Source: Alloiococcus otitis ATCC 51267 | GTDB taxonomy: Bacteria; Bacillota; Bacilli; Lactobacillales; Carnobacteriaceae_A | Reading direction: 5' to 3' | DNA length: 64,000 bases | Assembly: GCF_000315445.1 (NCBI RefSeq) | Contig: NZ_JH992958.1 | Coordinates: forward strand, 47,625 to 111,624 | Part shown: piece after piece, positions 1 through 9,029 of the stretch | How positions within the stretch are numbered: position 1 is the stretch's first letter | Layout: each line of letters begins with the position of its first letter | The notes under the pieces: model-generated | Databases searched by the model: none | What the model saw: the letters and a program-made list of their open reading frames with translations, nothing else | Told to the model about the DNA's origin: nothing | Translations under genes and position numbers: made by a program

Positions 1-1
1 A

Positions 2-214
2 AACTCCTTTATTGCTCAGTAATTGTCGCGTTATTGCTCCAGAACTCCTTTATCGCTCACCGATTGTCGCGTTATTGCACCCAAACTCCTTTATTGCTCA
101 GTAATTGTCGCGTTATTACGCCAAAACTCCTTTATCGCTCACCGATTGTCGCGTTCTTGCTCCAGAACTCCTTTATTGCTCAGCAATTGTCGCGTTTCAA
201 ATCCAAAACTTCCC
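2..214. repeat. 41-bp tandem repeat array, five copies plus a partial sixth
   Basis: The word AACTCCTTT recurs at 2, 43, 84, 125 and 166, and AACTTCC at 207, an exact 41-bp period. Alternate units differ consistently (TTATTGCTCAG versus TTATCGCTCACCG), so the higher-order period is 82 bp. Each unit contains ATTGTCGCGTT. On the minus strand every unit carries AAAGGAGTT, which resembles a ribosome binding site but is followed by no start codon or sustained frame. The array may continue upstream of the window. Open frames crossing it are by-products of the repeat. Confidence 0.93.
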
Positions 215-451
215 AATTCTGAATTATTCTCTAGTTTCAACTTTGAAAGTACCAGTATCTAGATTCTCATATAACGTTTGTTGTTTGAGAGATCCAGTAA
301 ATACCTTATACTTAAGCCTAAATTTGATAATAACGATCGTTTTAAAAGACCCAGTCCCCTGTGGCAACTGAGTTGTCGCCTGTCCACAAGCCGACAAATA
401 ATGAACCAGGATACACCAATACCAACTTTTCAGTTTAAAACTCTCCAAATA
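215..451. other. Intergenic stretch with no recognisable gene
   Basis: This AT-rich stretch lies between the 41-bp repeats and the terminator of the cadD-like gene. Short open frames exist on both strands, but none has a convincing ribosome site or protein-like composition. I see no RNA gene. Confidence 0.6.
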
Positions 452-484
452 AAAACGAGCCACAGATCCTTCTGCGGCTCGTTT
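452..484 (-). terminator. Rho-independent terminator of the cadD-like gene
   Basis: The stem AAACGAGCC / GGCTCGTTT encloses a short loop and is followed on the minus strand by a run of T. It lies just after the stop codon of the cadD-like gene. Confidence 0.8.
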
Positions 485-510
485 CTACTATCTAGCTATA
501 TTCAATTGAG

Positions 511-1131
511 CTAAACGATCATGCTTATCAATTTTTGCAAAGTTCCAGCCTCAAACATAATGTAGAATCCAAGTATGACAAGGACAACCGGGACTATGAC
601 TCGTTCGTATTTTTCAACTGTTTGAGAGATAAAGGGGGCCTCAGACAATTTTTGGCTAAGCTCGCAAAGGATAACAATTCCGATAACAAAAACGAAGAGG
701 GCGACCACTATTTCCTGCCAGGCTAAGGAAGCAAAGTAAGGCAGGTAGACTCCCAAATTGTCCCCACCAGAAGAAATAGTGAGGAGGGTTACGGTCCAAA
801 AAACTTGGCGAGACGGGTTTTGCTCTAGCTGGTCAATTAAAGACTCATCCACCTCATCATCTTCTTCTCCCTGAATGGCAAGGCGGATTCCTAAGAAGAT
901 CGGAATCAAACCCAACAAACCCACTAGCCAATCTTCAGGAAGAAAGTTGACCACATAGGCTGCAAGCAAGCTGACCCCTACTAAGATCCCGGTCCCCAGG
1001 TACTGGCCGGCATAAATGACAGCCTTGTGCTGGTTGCCGGAAACTTGGGCAAAGATTAGAGTCAAAATAACCAGGTAATCGATGCTGGTTGCTACAAAAA
1101 CTCCCGCTGCCGATACGATAGTCTGGAACAT
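511..1131 (-). CDS. cadD: CadD-family cadmium/cation resistance transporter
   Basis: A 206-residue integral membrane protein of the CadD family (PF03596 type), whose members export cadmium or related cations and were first known from staphylococci. Length and architecture fit: about five or six hydrophobic segments (roughly residues 5-25, 38-60, 67-85, 110-130, 136-156 and 178-198) with an acidic loop (EGEEDDEVDE) near residue 88. The start ATG is supported by AAAGGAG about 11 bases upstream. It appears monocistronic, with its own terminator downstream and sbcC behind it. No ArsR/CadC-type regulator is next to it, so the true substrate (cadmium or another cation) is inferred from family only. 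Confidence 0.82.
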   Translation of the reverse strand: MFQTIVSAAGVFVATSIDYLVILTLIFAQVSGNQHKAVIYAGQYLGTGILVGVSLLAAYVVNFLPEDWLVGLLGLIPIFLGIRLAIQGEEDDEVDESLIDQLEQNPSRQVFWTVTLLTISSGGDNLGVYLPYFASLAWQEIVVALFVFVIGIVILCELSQKLSEAPFISQTVEKYERVIVPVVLVILGFYIMFEAGTLQKLISMIV

Positions 1132-1271
1132 ATCTCAACAACTCCTTTGTCATAAATTCTAGCCTTTAGAACCAAAACCAACTGGCGATTTTCACCGAAG
1201 TAAGTCACACCAAAAGTGAGTGAGTTAATCTCGGCAGGGTTAAAAACACCAAACCCTTAAAAAGTGGAGAT

Positions 1272-4200
1272 TTAGACTTCAATTTCCACTTGACTGCCAG
1301 TTTGTTGGCGCTTGAGGACAATTTTAGAGGAAATACGGGCTTTAAGCTCTTCCACGTGGGAGATAATCCCAACCAACCGGCCAGTTTGGTTGAGTTCCAT
1401 TAAGACTTGGACTGCCTGGTCTAAGGAGTCGGGGTCCAAGGTGCCAAAGCCTTCATCCACAAAGAGGGTATCGACTTGGACACCACCCAATTGCCCTTGG
1501 ATGACATCACTTAAGCCCAGTGCCAAGGAAAGGGAGGCTTTGAACATTTCTCCACCAGACAAGGAAGAGACCGGTCGTTTCTTACCGGTAAATTGGTCGA
1601 AAACTTCTAGGTCTAACCCCTTGCCACCACTTCCCTTAAAGTTGTCCCGCTGTCGTTCTAGGTTAAAACGGCCACTGGTCATCTGGTCAAGGCGCTGGTT
1701 GGCGGCTTGTAAAATCTCATCAAAGTAGACCCCGAGGACATAACGTTCAAAGGAAATCCGGTTGGTCTCGGACGATTTACCACCTGCCAGGTCACTCAGG
1801 TCTCCATAAAGGCTAGCCGTCTTGTAAAGGTCTGCCTGTTCTTGGTAGTATTTTTGGATGTCTGCTAAGTGTGTTTTGTTGGCTTCTTTGCGAACATTGA
1901 CCTGGTCTCGTTGGCCTTGGAGCTCTACCTTCTGTCGACCCAGGTCTTCTTCCTGGGCTTTCGCCTCTTCTAAACTCAGCTGGTCTTCTGCTGGGGGCAG
2001 TTTGCCTTTAACGGTCTTCAAGGCTGAAGTCACTTCAATTTGTGCCTGCTTGTGTTGGTCAATTACATTTTTCCGCCGGTCCATTTCCTTGTCACTAACC
2101 AAGTATGCTTGGTAGTCGGTCCCCATTTCACTCTTAGCGACTAAGTCATTGAATTCTTGCGAATATTCCTGGAATTCTTCTTCCAGTTCTTCGATCCGGT
2201 TTTTTGTGTAATCAAGACTGGTTTGCTTTTGGGTCAGGTCTTGGTTGACTTGGACCTGATGAGCTTCCAAGTCTTTTTCCTTTTTCCGAATACCCTCTAT
2301 CTCAGTCGTGATGGTTTGAATTCTTTCTTCCACCTGACTTTTAGACTCCTGGGTCAGCTGATCTTGCAAGTTCTCCACTTCTTCTTTCAATTTGACTTGT
2401 TCGGCCTGGTCGCGGTCCAAGTTGGTTTTGATTTCCTGCAAGTCGGCCTGGAGAATTTCCGCTTCTTTTAATAAAGTTTCAACTTGCTTTCGCCAAGCTT
2501 CTTCTTGGGCAAGAGACTGGTTCAAGTCTGCTATTTGGTCAGCTGCTTTCTCAGCTTCCTGTTTCAATTTTTTCCGGTCTTTATGGGCCTGGTGGTGGGC
2601 TTCTTCCAAATCAGATTGGGGAACTTGGTAAGGTTTTAAAATTTTTGTCAGGGATTCTTGCAAATGGTTCAAATTGCTTTCTGCCTGGGTGAGGGCTGAT
2701 TGGGCCTGGTTTTTAGCTTCTTCACTTTTATCTAAGGCAGCCTTGGTCACTTCCCCCTGGTCGAAATGGGCCGGTGCTGGGTGGTGGGTGGACCCACAAA
2801 CCGGGCAGGGCTGGTCCTCTTCTAATTGGTCGGCTAAAAGGGCCGCTTGGTTGGCAAAGTAGGCCTGGCCAAGTTTGACATAAGCTTGGTCAGCCTGGTT
2901 ATAAGCCTCTTCTTTTGCCTTAACCTCTTCTTTGCTAGCTTCGATTTTCTTGGACTCTGCCAAGGCATTGGTCAAGTCTTTTTCCTTGCGGTCGGCATCC
3001 TGTCCTGCTTGGTCTAGCCTTATCTTTTTAGCTTCTACTTCCTTCAATTCGGTCCGCCATTTTGGCAATTGCGTCAACTTTTGGTCGAGCTCAGTCTTGG
3101 CAGCTTGACTTGCTTTTAATTTCTCCTGCTTGTCTTTTTCCTGGTTCCGGGCTTGGGCCTGGTTAGCTTTCAATGCCTCAACCTCTTTAAAACGCTGGGA
3201 CAAGTCTTCCCAAAGTCCCTTCTCTTTTTCCAATTGCTGGCGGTTTGCTTCCATTTTTGGGATAGCAGCAAGTTTTTCTTGGTGGGCTTGGATTTGGTTT
3301 TGGACCTGTTGTGCTTCCTTTTCCAAACCTGCTAACTTGCTGTCCAGTTTCTCTTTAGCTTGCTGGTTTTGGCTTAAGTTATCCTGGGTCTTGGCCCGTT
3401 TTTGGTCAACTTCCTGCAAGTTTTTAGCTTGATCAGCCTGGTCTAAACTCTTCTGGTAGGCTTTGATTTGGTCCTGAGCCTGGTCCAAATCTTTCTTTTG
3501 CTGGGAAAGTTGGTCTAGTTCTTGCCGGTGTTCAATGTACTTATCAAGTTGGTTCAAGTCCCCCTCTAATTTCTTAATAGCCTGGTCTAGGGCACCGACT
3601 TGGGCTTGGTCCCGGTCAATTTCCTGACTAAGACCCTCCATCATGCCAGTATAGTCTTTTTCTTTAACAGCCTGGCTGAGTTTAGGGTTTTTATCCCAAT
3701 CTGCCACTTGAATGGCGTCAACGACCTGGGCCAATTTAGTTTGGGAGTTGTCTAAGTCTGCCTCGTAGGACTTGTAGCGATCGGATAAGAGCTTTTCAAA
3801 GATCTGGAAAATATCCGTTTTAAAAATATTGCGGAAGATTGCCTCCTTGTCCTTACTACTTGCAGTTAAGAGTTTACGAAACTCCCCTTGAGGTAGCATA
3901 ACAATTTGCTTGAATTGGTCAGCTGTCAGCCCCAACAAGTTCTCCATTGCATCTTTAGCTTCAGATATCTTGGTCTCCCAGACCTGGCCATCCACCTTAA
4001 GGGAAAACTCCGCGTTCAACTGGACCCCATCCTTGGTCTTACCGGGGCCAGTCTGCTTGGGCTGACGGTAAACTTGGACTGTTTTTTCGCCCAGAGTAAA
4101 AGTCAATGACACGTAGCACAGCTGACTGCCATCTGCGTAGTCTGACTTAAGATTGCTGGCATCCCGGACCTGGCCACTGGCTGACCCATAGAGAGCGTAG

Positions 4201-4346
4201 GAGATAGCATCAAAGATAGTCGTTTTGCCAGACCCTGTTGGCCCAGTCAAAAGAAAAAGAGAGGCTTGGTTGAACTGGCTAAAATCAATAACAACCCTGT
4301 CCTTAAATGGACCAAAGGCACTCATGACTAATTGAACAGGTCTCAT
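1272..4346 (-). CDS. sbcC: Exonuclease SbcCD, ATPase subunit SbcC
   Basis: A 1024-residue SMC/Rad50-type ATPase that with SbcD forms the hairpin- and protein-blocked-end nuclease in the cytosol. Visible features: Walker A GPTGSGKTT at residues 35-43; two very long coiled-coil arms rich in K, E, Q and L; the zinc-hook CPVC (Cys514, Cys517) at the arm apex; the ABC signature SLSGGE near residue 929; and Walker B ending VDEGFGTLD with Asp964/Glu965. Length is normal for the family. The ATG directly follows the TAA of sbcD with no gap, so the two are translationally coupled. Glutamine and lysine content of the arms is very high, as usual for coiled coils. Confidence 0.96.
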   Translation of the reverse strand: MRPVQLVMSAFGPFKDRVVIDFSQFNQASLFLLTGPTGSGKTTIFDAISYALYGSASGQVRDASNLKSDYADGSQLCYVSLTFTLGEKTVQVYRQPKQTGPGKTKDGVQLNAEFSLKVDGQVWETKISEAKDAMENLLGLTADQFKQIVMLPQGEFRKLLTASSKDKEAIFRNIFKTDIFQIFEKLLSDRYKSYEADLDNSQTKLAQVVDAIQVADWDKNPKLSQAVKEKDYTGMMEGLSQEIDRDQAQVGALDQAIKKLEGDLNQLDKYIEHRQELDQLSQQKKDLDQAQDQIKAYQKSLDQADQAKNLQEVDQKRAKTQDNLSQNQQAKEKLDSKLAGLEKEAQQVQNQIQAHQEKLAAIPKMEANRQQLEKEKGLWEDLSQRFKEVEALKANQAQARNQEKDKQEKLKASQAAKTELDQKLTQLPKWRTELKEVEAKKIRLDQAGQDADRKEKDLTNALAESKKIEASKEEVKAKEEAYNQADQAYVKLGQAYFANQAALLADQLEEDQPCPVCGSTHHPAPAHFDQGEVTKAALDKSEEAKNQAQSALTQAESNLNHLQESLTKILKPYQVPQSDLEEAHHQAHKDRKKLKQEAEKAADQIADLNQSLAQEEAWRKQVETLLKEAEILQADLQEIKTNLDRDQAEQVKLKEEVENLQDQLTQESKSQVEERIQTITTEIEGIRKKEKDLEAHQVQVNQDLTQKQTSLDYTKNRIEELEEEFQEYSQEFNDLVAKSEMGTDYQAYLVSDKEMDRRKNVIDQHKQAQIEVTSALKTVKGKLPPAEDQLSLEEAKAQEEDLGRQKVELQGQRDQVNVRKEANKTHLADIQKYYQEQADLYKTASLYGDLSDLAGGKSSETNRISFERYVLGVYFDEILQAANQRLDQMTSGRFNLERQRDNFKGSGGKGLDLEVFDQFTGKKRPVSSLSGGEMFKASLSLALGLSDVIQGQLGGVQVDTLFVDEGFGTLDPDSLDQAVQVLMELNQTGRLVGIISHVEELKARISSKIVLKRQQTGSQVEIEV

Positions 4347-5513
4347 TTATTCGTCTCCTTCCTGGATTGCCTGGTTGGCCAGATTGGCAACTTCTTGGAC
4401 AATTTCCAACTGCTGGTCGGTCAGGGCTTGCCCCCTGTAATTTTGGAAAAATTGCTGGAAGAGGTCGTCAATAGCCAATTGTCGCATGTCGCTGACATCT
4501 TGACCCCTTGCAGGATCGACTTGTCTTCCTTTTAAATTGACATAATCGATCCCCATGGCATTGGGATATTTTTTGCGCAAACGGGACATGGCATCCATGA
4601 TATAAGCCGGGTCTTCCAGGTCAAAAAAGATATAGTCGTCAGACTGGCCCTGGATCAAGTCGTCAAAAGTCCCGCGCAAAACCCGCATGTCCCGGTCTGG
4701 GATGAGGTCTCGGGTTTCAAGCTTCAAGACCGGGTCCCGGTCCTGGTCGATATCCAAAATAACCACTTGCTTGTGGTGGTTGACTTCAGATTTGGAGTAC
4801 TTGAGCAAGGAGCCACTGTAGCGAATGGACTCCCGTTTAACCTGTTGTGGGCCGTGCAAGTGACCCAAGGCTACATAGTCAAAGTCGTCGAAAATAGAAG
4901 CATCCACATATTCAGTTGTCCCAATACTTAAGGGGCGTTCAGAGTCCGACTCTTCAATCGAATCCCGACTCTGGTTGACAACATAACCATGCATGGTTAG
5001 GATGTTAAAGGCATGAGGGTCAAAGTCAGGGCCTTGGACAATCTGGTCAACCTGAACTTGGATGGCTTCTTCCAGATTTTTAATCTGGTCTTCCATGTCC
5101 AATTCTTGCCGGACCCAAATATGGTCCGCAAAGGGCATGAGGTAGACATGAACCCCGCCCAAGTCAACCATCTTAGTCTTGGGCTTAAATGTTCCTTCTA
5201 TATAAACATCATTTAGCTTGAACAAACCATTCCCAAATTCCAATCGTTCATTGCTGTCGTGGTTGCCCGCAATCATCAAGATAGGGATCTTCACTTCAGC
5301 CATCATCCGGTTGAGGAAGTCATTAAAGGCTAACACTGCTTGTTTAGGCGGAACCCCCCGGTCGTAGAGATCGCCTGCCATCAAAAGAGCATCAATTTTC
5401 TCTTCCTTTATGATTTCAATTAATTGGTCAAGCATGGCTATTTGGTCGTCCAGGAGGGAAAACTCATTGACAATCTTCCCTAGGTGCCAGTCCGCCGTAT
5501 GTAAAATCCGCAT
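4347..5513 (-). CDS. sbcD: Exonuclease SbcCD, nuclease subunit SbcD
   Basis: A 388-residue Mre11-type metallophosphoesterase and partner of SbcC. The five metal motifs are present: D8-x-H10, GDLYD (Asp48), GNHD (Asn84-His85-Asp86), MHG (His175) and GHLHG (His218/His220). The C-terminal capping region is complete, and total length is normal. The ATG is preceded by AAGGAG with good spacing. It is the first gene of a two-gene operon and ends immediately at the sbcC start. Confidence 0.96.
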   Translation of the reverse strand: MRILHTADWHLGKIVNEFSLLDDQIAMLDQLIEIIKEEKIDALLMAGDLYDRGVPPKQAVLAFNDFLNRMMAEVKIPILMIAGNHDSNERLEFGNGLFKLNDVYIEGTFKPKTKMVDLGGVHVYLMPFADHIWVRQELDMEDQIKNLEEAIQVQVDQIVQGPDFDPHAFNILTMHGYVVNQSRDSIEESDSERPLSIGTTEYVDASIFDDFDYVALGHLHGPQQVKRESIRYSGSLLKYSKSEVNHHKQVVILDIDQDRDPVLKLETRDLIPDRDMRVLRGTFDDLIQGQSDDYIFFDLEDPAYIMDAMSRLRKKYPNAMGIDYVNLKGRQVDPARGQDVSDMRQLAIDDLFQQFFQNYRGQALTDQQLEIVQEVANLANQAIQEGDE

Positions 5514-5558
5514 CTCTTCAACTCCTTACATCCATTTCTCTTGTTTGAAATTGCTTCT

Positions 5559-5586
5559 ATTATACCATGCTTTAAGGGTAGACCAA
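5559..5586 (-). promoter_or_regulatory. Probable sbcD promoter
   Basis: A perfect TATAAT -10 (5559-5564) sits 16 bp from a weak TTGGTC -35 (5581-5586) on the minus strand, about 45 bp upstream of the sbcD start. Confidence 0.6.
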
Positions 5587-5895
5587 TAATAAGAACCTAT
5601 GTTTGGTTTAAAAATTAAAGAATCCTATCGCCTCGGTTAAACCCTTCAAATTTTAACCAATTGCTAGTCGCTAACTTTGTCTTAGATTGGGTTTTTCTAT
5701 CGCACAACTTGGCCATCAAGCAACAAACTTATTCTCAAACGAGCACTTTTGCTCGAGACTTTTTAGTCGCTTTTCTTGAACGGAAGGCTAACTTTAAGAA
5801 ATCGGGTTCTGCTTCTTGAACCGAGTGTCTTCTTTAAGGCTATAATTTTTTTCTCAAATTATTCCCTTTATTTTAGAATTGTTATTGGCAAAAAT
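5587..5895. other. Intergenic region between serS and sbcD
   Basis: No gene is seen. Two small imperfect hairpins occur: CGAGC/GCTCG near 5739-5754 and GGGTTC/GAACC near 5801-5821. Neither has a T-run or a recognisable riboswitch motif. Confidence 0.5.
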
Positions 5896-5926
5896 ATAGC
5901 CCACCCATAGGCTATGGGTGGGCTAT
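5896..5926 (-). terminator. Terminator of serS
   Basis: The long near-perfect stem ATAGCCCACCCA / TGGGTGGGCTAT is followed on the minus strand by ATATTTTTG, directly after the serS stop codon. Confidence 0.9.
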
Positions 5927-5933
5927 TTAACTT

Positions 5934-7241
5934 CTATTTGACCTTTTTACCAAGGGCGTTTTCTTTGTTGATTTGGGTGATGCCACCCATGTAAGGGACC
6001 AGAACTTCTGGAATGTCAATTGACCCGTCCGCATTTTGATAGTTTTCCATAATCGCAGCAACTGTTCGCCCAACTGCCAGACCAGAACCGTTCAAGGTGT
6101 GGGCTAGGCGGACATTGCCATCCTCATCTCTCAAGCGGATCTTAGCCCGTCTAGCTTGGAAGTCGTAACAGTTAGAACATGAAGAAATTTCACGGTAGGT
6201 ATCTTGGGCCGGGAGCCAAACCTCTACATCATAAGTTTTAGTCGCAGAAAAGCCCATGTCCCCTGTACTCAAGACAATTCGGCGGTAAGGCAAGCCCAAT
6301 TTAGCCAGGATGTCTTCGGCATTTGCAGTCATTTCTTCTAACTGGTTAAATGAATCTTCTGGAGTAGAAATTCGGACCATCTCAACCTTATGGAACTGGT
6401 GCAAGCGGATCAAGCCCCGGGTGTCCCGGCCAGCTGAACCGGCTTCTGACCGGAAGCAGGGAGATAGGGCCGTTACCTTGAAAGGTAGGTCTGCCTTGTC
6501 CCAAATATTGTCTCCGAAGTAGTTGGTCAAGGGAACTTCAGCGGTTGGAATCAAGCTCATGCTGCGGTCATCAACATTATCCACCCGGTAGGTATCTTCG
6601 GTAAATTTAGGGTACTGACCAGTCCCGTACATGGCATTGTCATTGACCAAATAAGGGGTAATCATTTCTACATAACCATTCTCATGTTGCTGGGTGAGCA
6701 TAAAGTTATAAACTGCTCGCTCCAAGCGAGCCCCCAAGCCTACATAGTATAAGAAGCGAGAGCCGGCAACCCGGGCCCCATTCTCAAAGTCTAAAATTCC
6801 TAATTCTTCCCCTAACTCATAGTGGGCTTTAGGCTCAAAGTCAAACCTTGGATGATCGCCTTTACGGTGGATTTCCTCATTAGCATCTTCATCTTCGCCA
6901 ACTGGAATGCCTTCAGCCCCAATATTAGGAACCCGGGCCATGATTTCAAATTCAGCATCTTCTAATTCCCGGACTTGCTTTTCTTTGGCTTCAATTTCTT
7001 TTCCAAGGTCCCGCATTTCTTGGACTTGGTCGTCAGCGTCTTGACCCGCACGTTTTTGCTTGCCGATCTCTTCAGAAACGGTATTCCGTTTATTCCGCAG
7101 CTTGTCTAACTCAGCTACCAGATGAGTTCTTTGCGTGTAATAATCCAGGGCCTTTTGCAAGTCTTCCCGGCTAGTCCCGCGGGTCTGTAAATTTTGGGCG
7201 ACAGCTTCAAAATCATTTTTCAACTGCTTCATGTCAATCAT
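5934..7241 (-). CDS. serS: Seryl-tRNA synthetase
   Basis: Class II aminoacyl-tRNA synthetase charging tRNA-Ser, 435 residues from the chosen start. The N-terminal helical arm (about residues 30-100, charged coiled coil) is followed by the catalytic domain. Motif 2 shows [15 protein letters not shown], and motif 3 is GSGLAVGRT near the C-terminus. An upstream in-frame extension of 22 residues exists, but the start at MIDMKQLK is preferred because AGGAGAG lies at the right distance and family members begin there. Expression is controlled by the T-box leader just upstream. Confidence 0.97.
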   Translation of the reverse strand: MIDMKQLKNDFEAVAQNLQTRGTSREDLQKALDYYTQRTHLVAELDKLRNKRNTVSEEIGKQKRAGQDADDQVQEMRDLGKEIEAKEKQVRELEDAEFEIMARVPNIGAEGIPVGEDEDANEEIHRKGDHPRFDFEPKAHYELGEELGILDFENGARVAGSRFLYYVGLGARLERAVYNFMLTQQHENGYVEMITPYLVNDNAMYGTGQYPKFTEDTYRVDNVDDRSMSLIPTAEVPLTNYFGDNIWDKADLPFKVTALSPCFRSEAGSAGRDTRGLIRLHQFHKVEMVRISTPEDSFNQLEEMTANAEDILAKLGLPYRRIVLSTGDMGFSATKTYDVEVWLPAQDTYREISSCSNCYDFQARRAKIRLRDEDGNVRLAHTLNGSGLAVGRTVAAIMENYQNADGSIDIPEVLVPYMGGITQINKENALGKKVK

Positions 7242-7265
7242 TTTTGCCACTCTCCTAATCTTTTG

Positions 7266-7550
7266 TATAAAAAAACTGTTCCGCCATCCTAAAAGATGAC
7301 CAGACATCTTTTAGGGACGAAACAGTTTAATACCAATTCATTGCGCGGTACCACCCTACTATTTGAGTACAGCTATACCCAAACACTCAAACCATAACGG
7401 CGGCTACCGGAATGACTTAGTCAACTAGACTTACGTCTTCAATCTAAACAGGGGGATTCATGGAGGGTTACTGACCATTCGCATCCACCATGGCCTTTCT
7501 GTAAATAACCCATCCACTACTAGTCCTATATTTTTCAGAATATTTTGTTT
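7266..7550 (-). promoter_or_regulatory. Serine T-box riboswitch leader of serS
   Basis: A tRNA-responsive leader. The T-box AGGGTGGTACCGCG is at 7344-7357 (minus strand). A long terminator stem (7273-7328, AAACTGTT/AACAGTTT) ends in a T-run (7268-7275). Stem I can be drawn with TGGATGGGTTA pairing TAACCCTCCA, and the apical GGTGGATGCGA motif is present. The specifier position after GAA reads TCC (7454-7456), a serine codon, consistent with the downstream gene. Uncharged tRNA-Ser is predicted to stabilise the antiterminator. Confidence 0.92.
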
Positions 7551-7558
7551 GTGGATAA

Positions 7559-7587
7559 ACTCTACCACTTTAAAGGGATAAATGCAA
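7559..7587 (-). promoter_or_regulatory. Candidate serS promoter
   Basis: TTGCAT (-35, 7582-7587) and TAGAGT (-10, 7559-7564) are separated by 17 bp on the minus strand, just upstream of the T-box leader and inside the short dsdA-serS gap. Confidence 0.55.
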
Positions 7588-7599
7588 GCCCTTTATTTT

Positions 7600-8949
7600 T
7601 TATTTTTCGACACCTGCTTGGTAGAAGACTTTGCGGTCTTCTTCAGGAACCATTGATCCACCGGTTCCCCAGGCAATGTGGGTGGCATTATCCATGTTCA
7701 AGCCTTTGTCTTTAATGTATTTTTGCCCTTCTTCAGACTTGAAGAGGTAGGCAGGCCCCGATAGTCCAGCAGTTGCAGCGGGTTCAAGGAAAATCTCTTC
7801 TGTATCGTAAAGACGGGTCAAGTTATGGTTGGCTTCATCATCGGTTAAGGTGTAACCTCCGTCAAAGAAGTGTTCCATCACCTGTGACACAAATTGGGAA
7901 GTACGAGGCACAGCTAGCCCGTCCATGACGGTTTGACCATCGATCCCAAAGTCGCCGACGTGAACCCCGGAGAACTGACCGGTTAAAATACCGATTAGCA
8001 AGGAAGGAACATGGGTTGGTTCAGCAAAGAAGGCATTAACATTGTCGCCAAAAATGTGTTTAGCCCCAAAGGTAATGCCACCTGGAGAACCACCAACACC
8101 ACATGGTAACCATAAGAAGAGTGGGTGGTCATCATCCACTTTAATGCCGTCATCTTCTAGCTGTTTAGCCAGACGTTGAGCAGCTGTGGTGTAGCCCAAG
8201 TAGAGGTAGATGGAATCTTCATCATCGACAAAGTAAGAGTTAGGATCTGCTTCAGAAGCTCGACGTCCCTGGTTGACCGCTTCAGTAAAGTCAGTGTTGT
8301 GCTCAACCACTTCAGCTCCGTTTTTGCGCAAGAAGTCTTTTTTCCATTGTTTGGCATCAGAGGACATATGGACAATCGATTGGAAGCCAAATGCTGCGGC
8401 AGTGACCCCGACCGAAATACCAAGGTTACCGGTTGTCCCAACAACCACACTGTAATTACTGAAGGCATCTTTAAATTCATCTGAAGCAAATTTAGTATAG
8501 TCATCATCAAACCCGGACAATAGACCTTTTTCGATGGCTAACTCTTCAGCGTGGTGGATGACTTCATAGATAGCCCCACGAGCTTTGATAGTTCCAGCGA
8601 TTGGCAAGAGGTCATCCCGTTTGACGTACATATTACCAGCTATGTCAACATCGTAGCGTTTTTCCACATCTGCTTTAAAATTGTCAATTCGAGTGTAAGG
8701 ACCTTCGATAATGCCTTTTGTTTCCTTGGTGTCATCAAAAGCAATTTCAAACCATGGTGCAAAACGATCCCAACGGTCGGCTGCATCCTTAATGTCTTCG
8801 GCAGAGAATTGGACTTGGTCTTTTTCTGCTTCAAAGTTTCCTTTCTTGTCATTGACCCAGAAAACTGGTTTCCCATCCACAATGTCATGGATGTAGGGGT
8901 TTCCTTGGGTCCATTGTTCCACTGTTTTTCCGGCAATTTCCTTAGCCAT
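7600..8949 (-). CDS. dsdA: D-serine ammonia-lyase (D-serine dehydratase)
   Basis: A PLP enzyme of fold type II converting D-serine to pyruvate and ammonia, 449 residues. The Schiff-base lysine is Lys122 in AGTIKARG. The glycine-rich phosphate-binding loop GTTGNLGIS is at 171-179, and the LPCGVGGSPGG segment and C-terminal GTGGS match DsdA. Start: an ATG with GGAG ten bases upstream is preferred over an in-frame GTG nine bases earlier that overlaps that site. It is the distal gene of an operon with the upstream EIIC-like permease (80-bp gap). D-serine is abundant in urine, so the gene suggests life in or near the urinary tract (inference). Confidence 0.93.
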   Translation of the reverse strand: MAKEIAGKTVEQWTQGNPYIHDIVDGKPVFWVNDKKGNFEAEKDQVQFSAEDIKDAADRWDRFAPWFEIAFDDTKETKGIIEGPYTRIDNFKADVEKRYDVDIAGNMYVKRDDLLPIAGTIKARGAIYEVIHHAEELAIEKGLLSGFDDDYTKFASDEFKDAFSNYSVVVGTTGNLGISVGVTAAAFGFQSIVHMSSDAKQWKKDFLRKNGAEVVEHNTDFTEAVNQGRRASEADPNSYFVDDEDSIYLYLGYTTAAQRLAKQLEDDGIKVDDDHPLFLWLPCGVGGSPGGITFGAKHIFGDNVNAFFAEPTHVPSLLIGILTGQFSGVHVGDFGIDGQTVMDGLAVPRTSQFVSQVMEHFFDGGYTLTDDEANHNLTRLYDTEEIFLEPAATAGLSGPAYLFKSEEGQKYIKDKGLNMDNATHIAWGTGGSMVPEEDRKVFYQAGVEK

Positions 8950-9029
8950 AATTAACACACTCCTATTGATAAATTAGATAGTTAACTTTATTCAAAACGA
9001 AAGGGTAGTTTGATAGTGGTGTGACGAAC

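Noticed and set aside
2-214. CRISPR array
   Set aside because: Repeats are contiguous with no unique spacers and no cas genes are nearby.
23-371. Open reading frames across the 41-bp repeats
   Set aside because: They exist only because the repeat lacks stops in several frames at once; composition is unlike protein and no ribosome site precedes them.
1312-3432. Several plus-strand open frames opposite sbcC
   Set aside because: They mirror the biased codon use of the SbcC coiled coil, have no ribosome sites and are cysteine/tryptophan/serine-rich shadows.
5739-5821. Riboswitch between serS and sbcD
   Set aside because: Only two short unrelated hairpins without conserved riboswitch motifs or a T-run.
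7242-7307. 22-residue N-terminal extension of SerS
   Set aside because: It lies in the T-box terminator region; the ribosome site fits the later ATG, and the family starts there.
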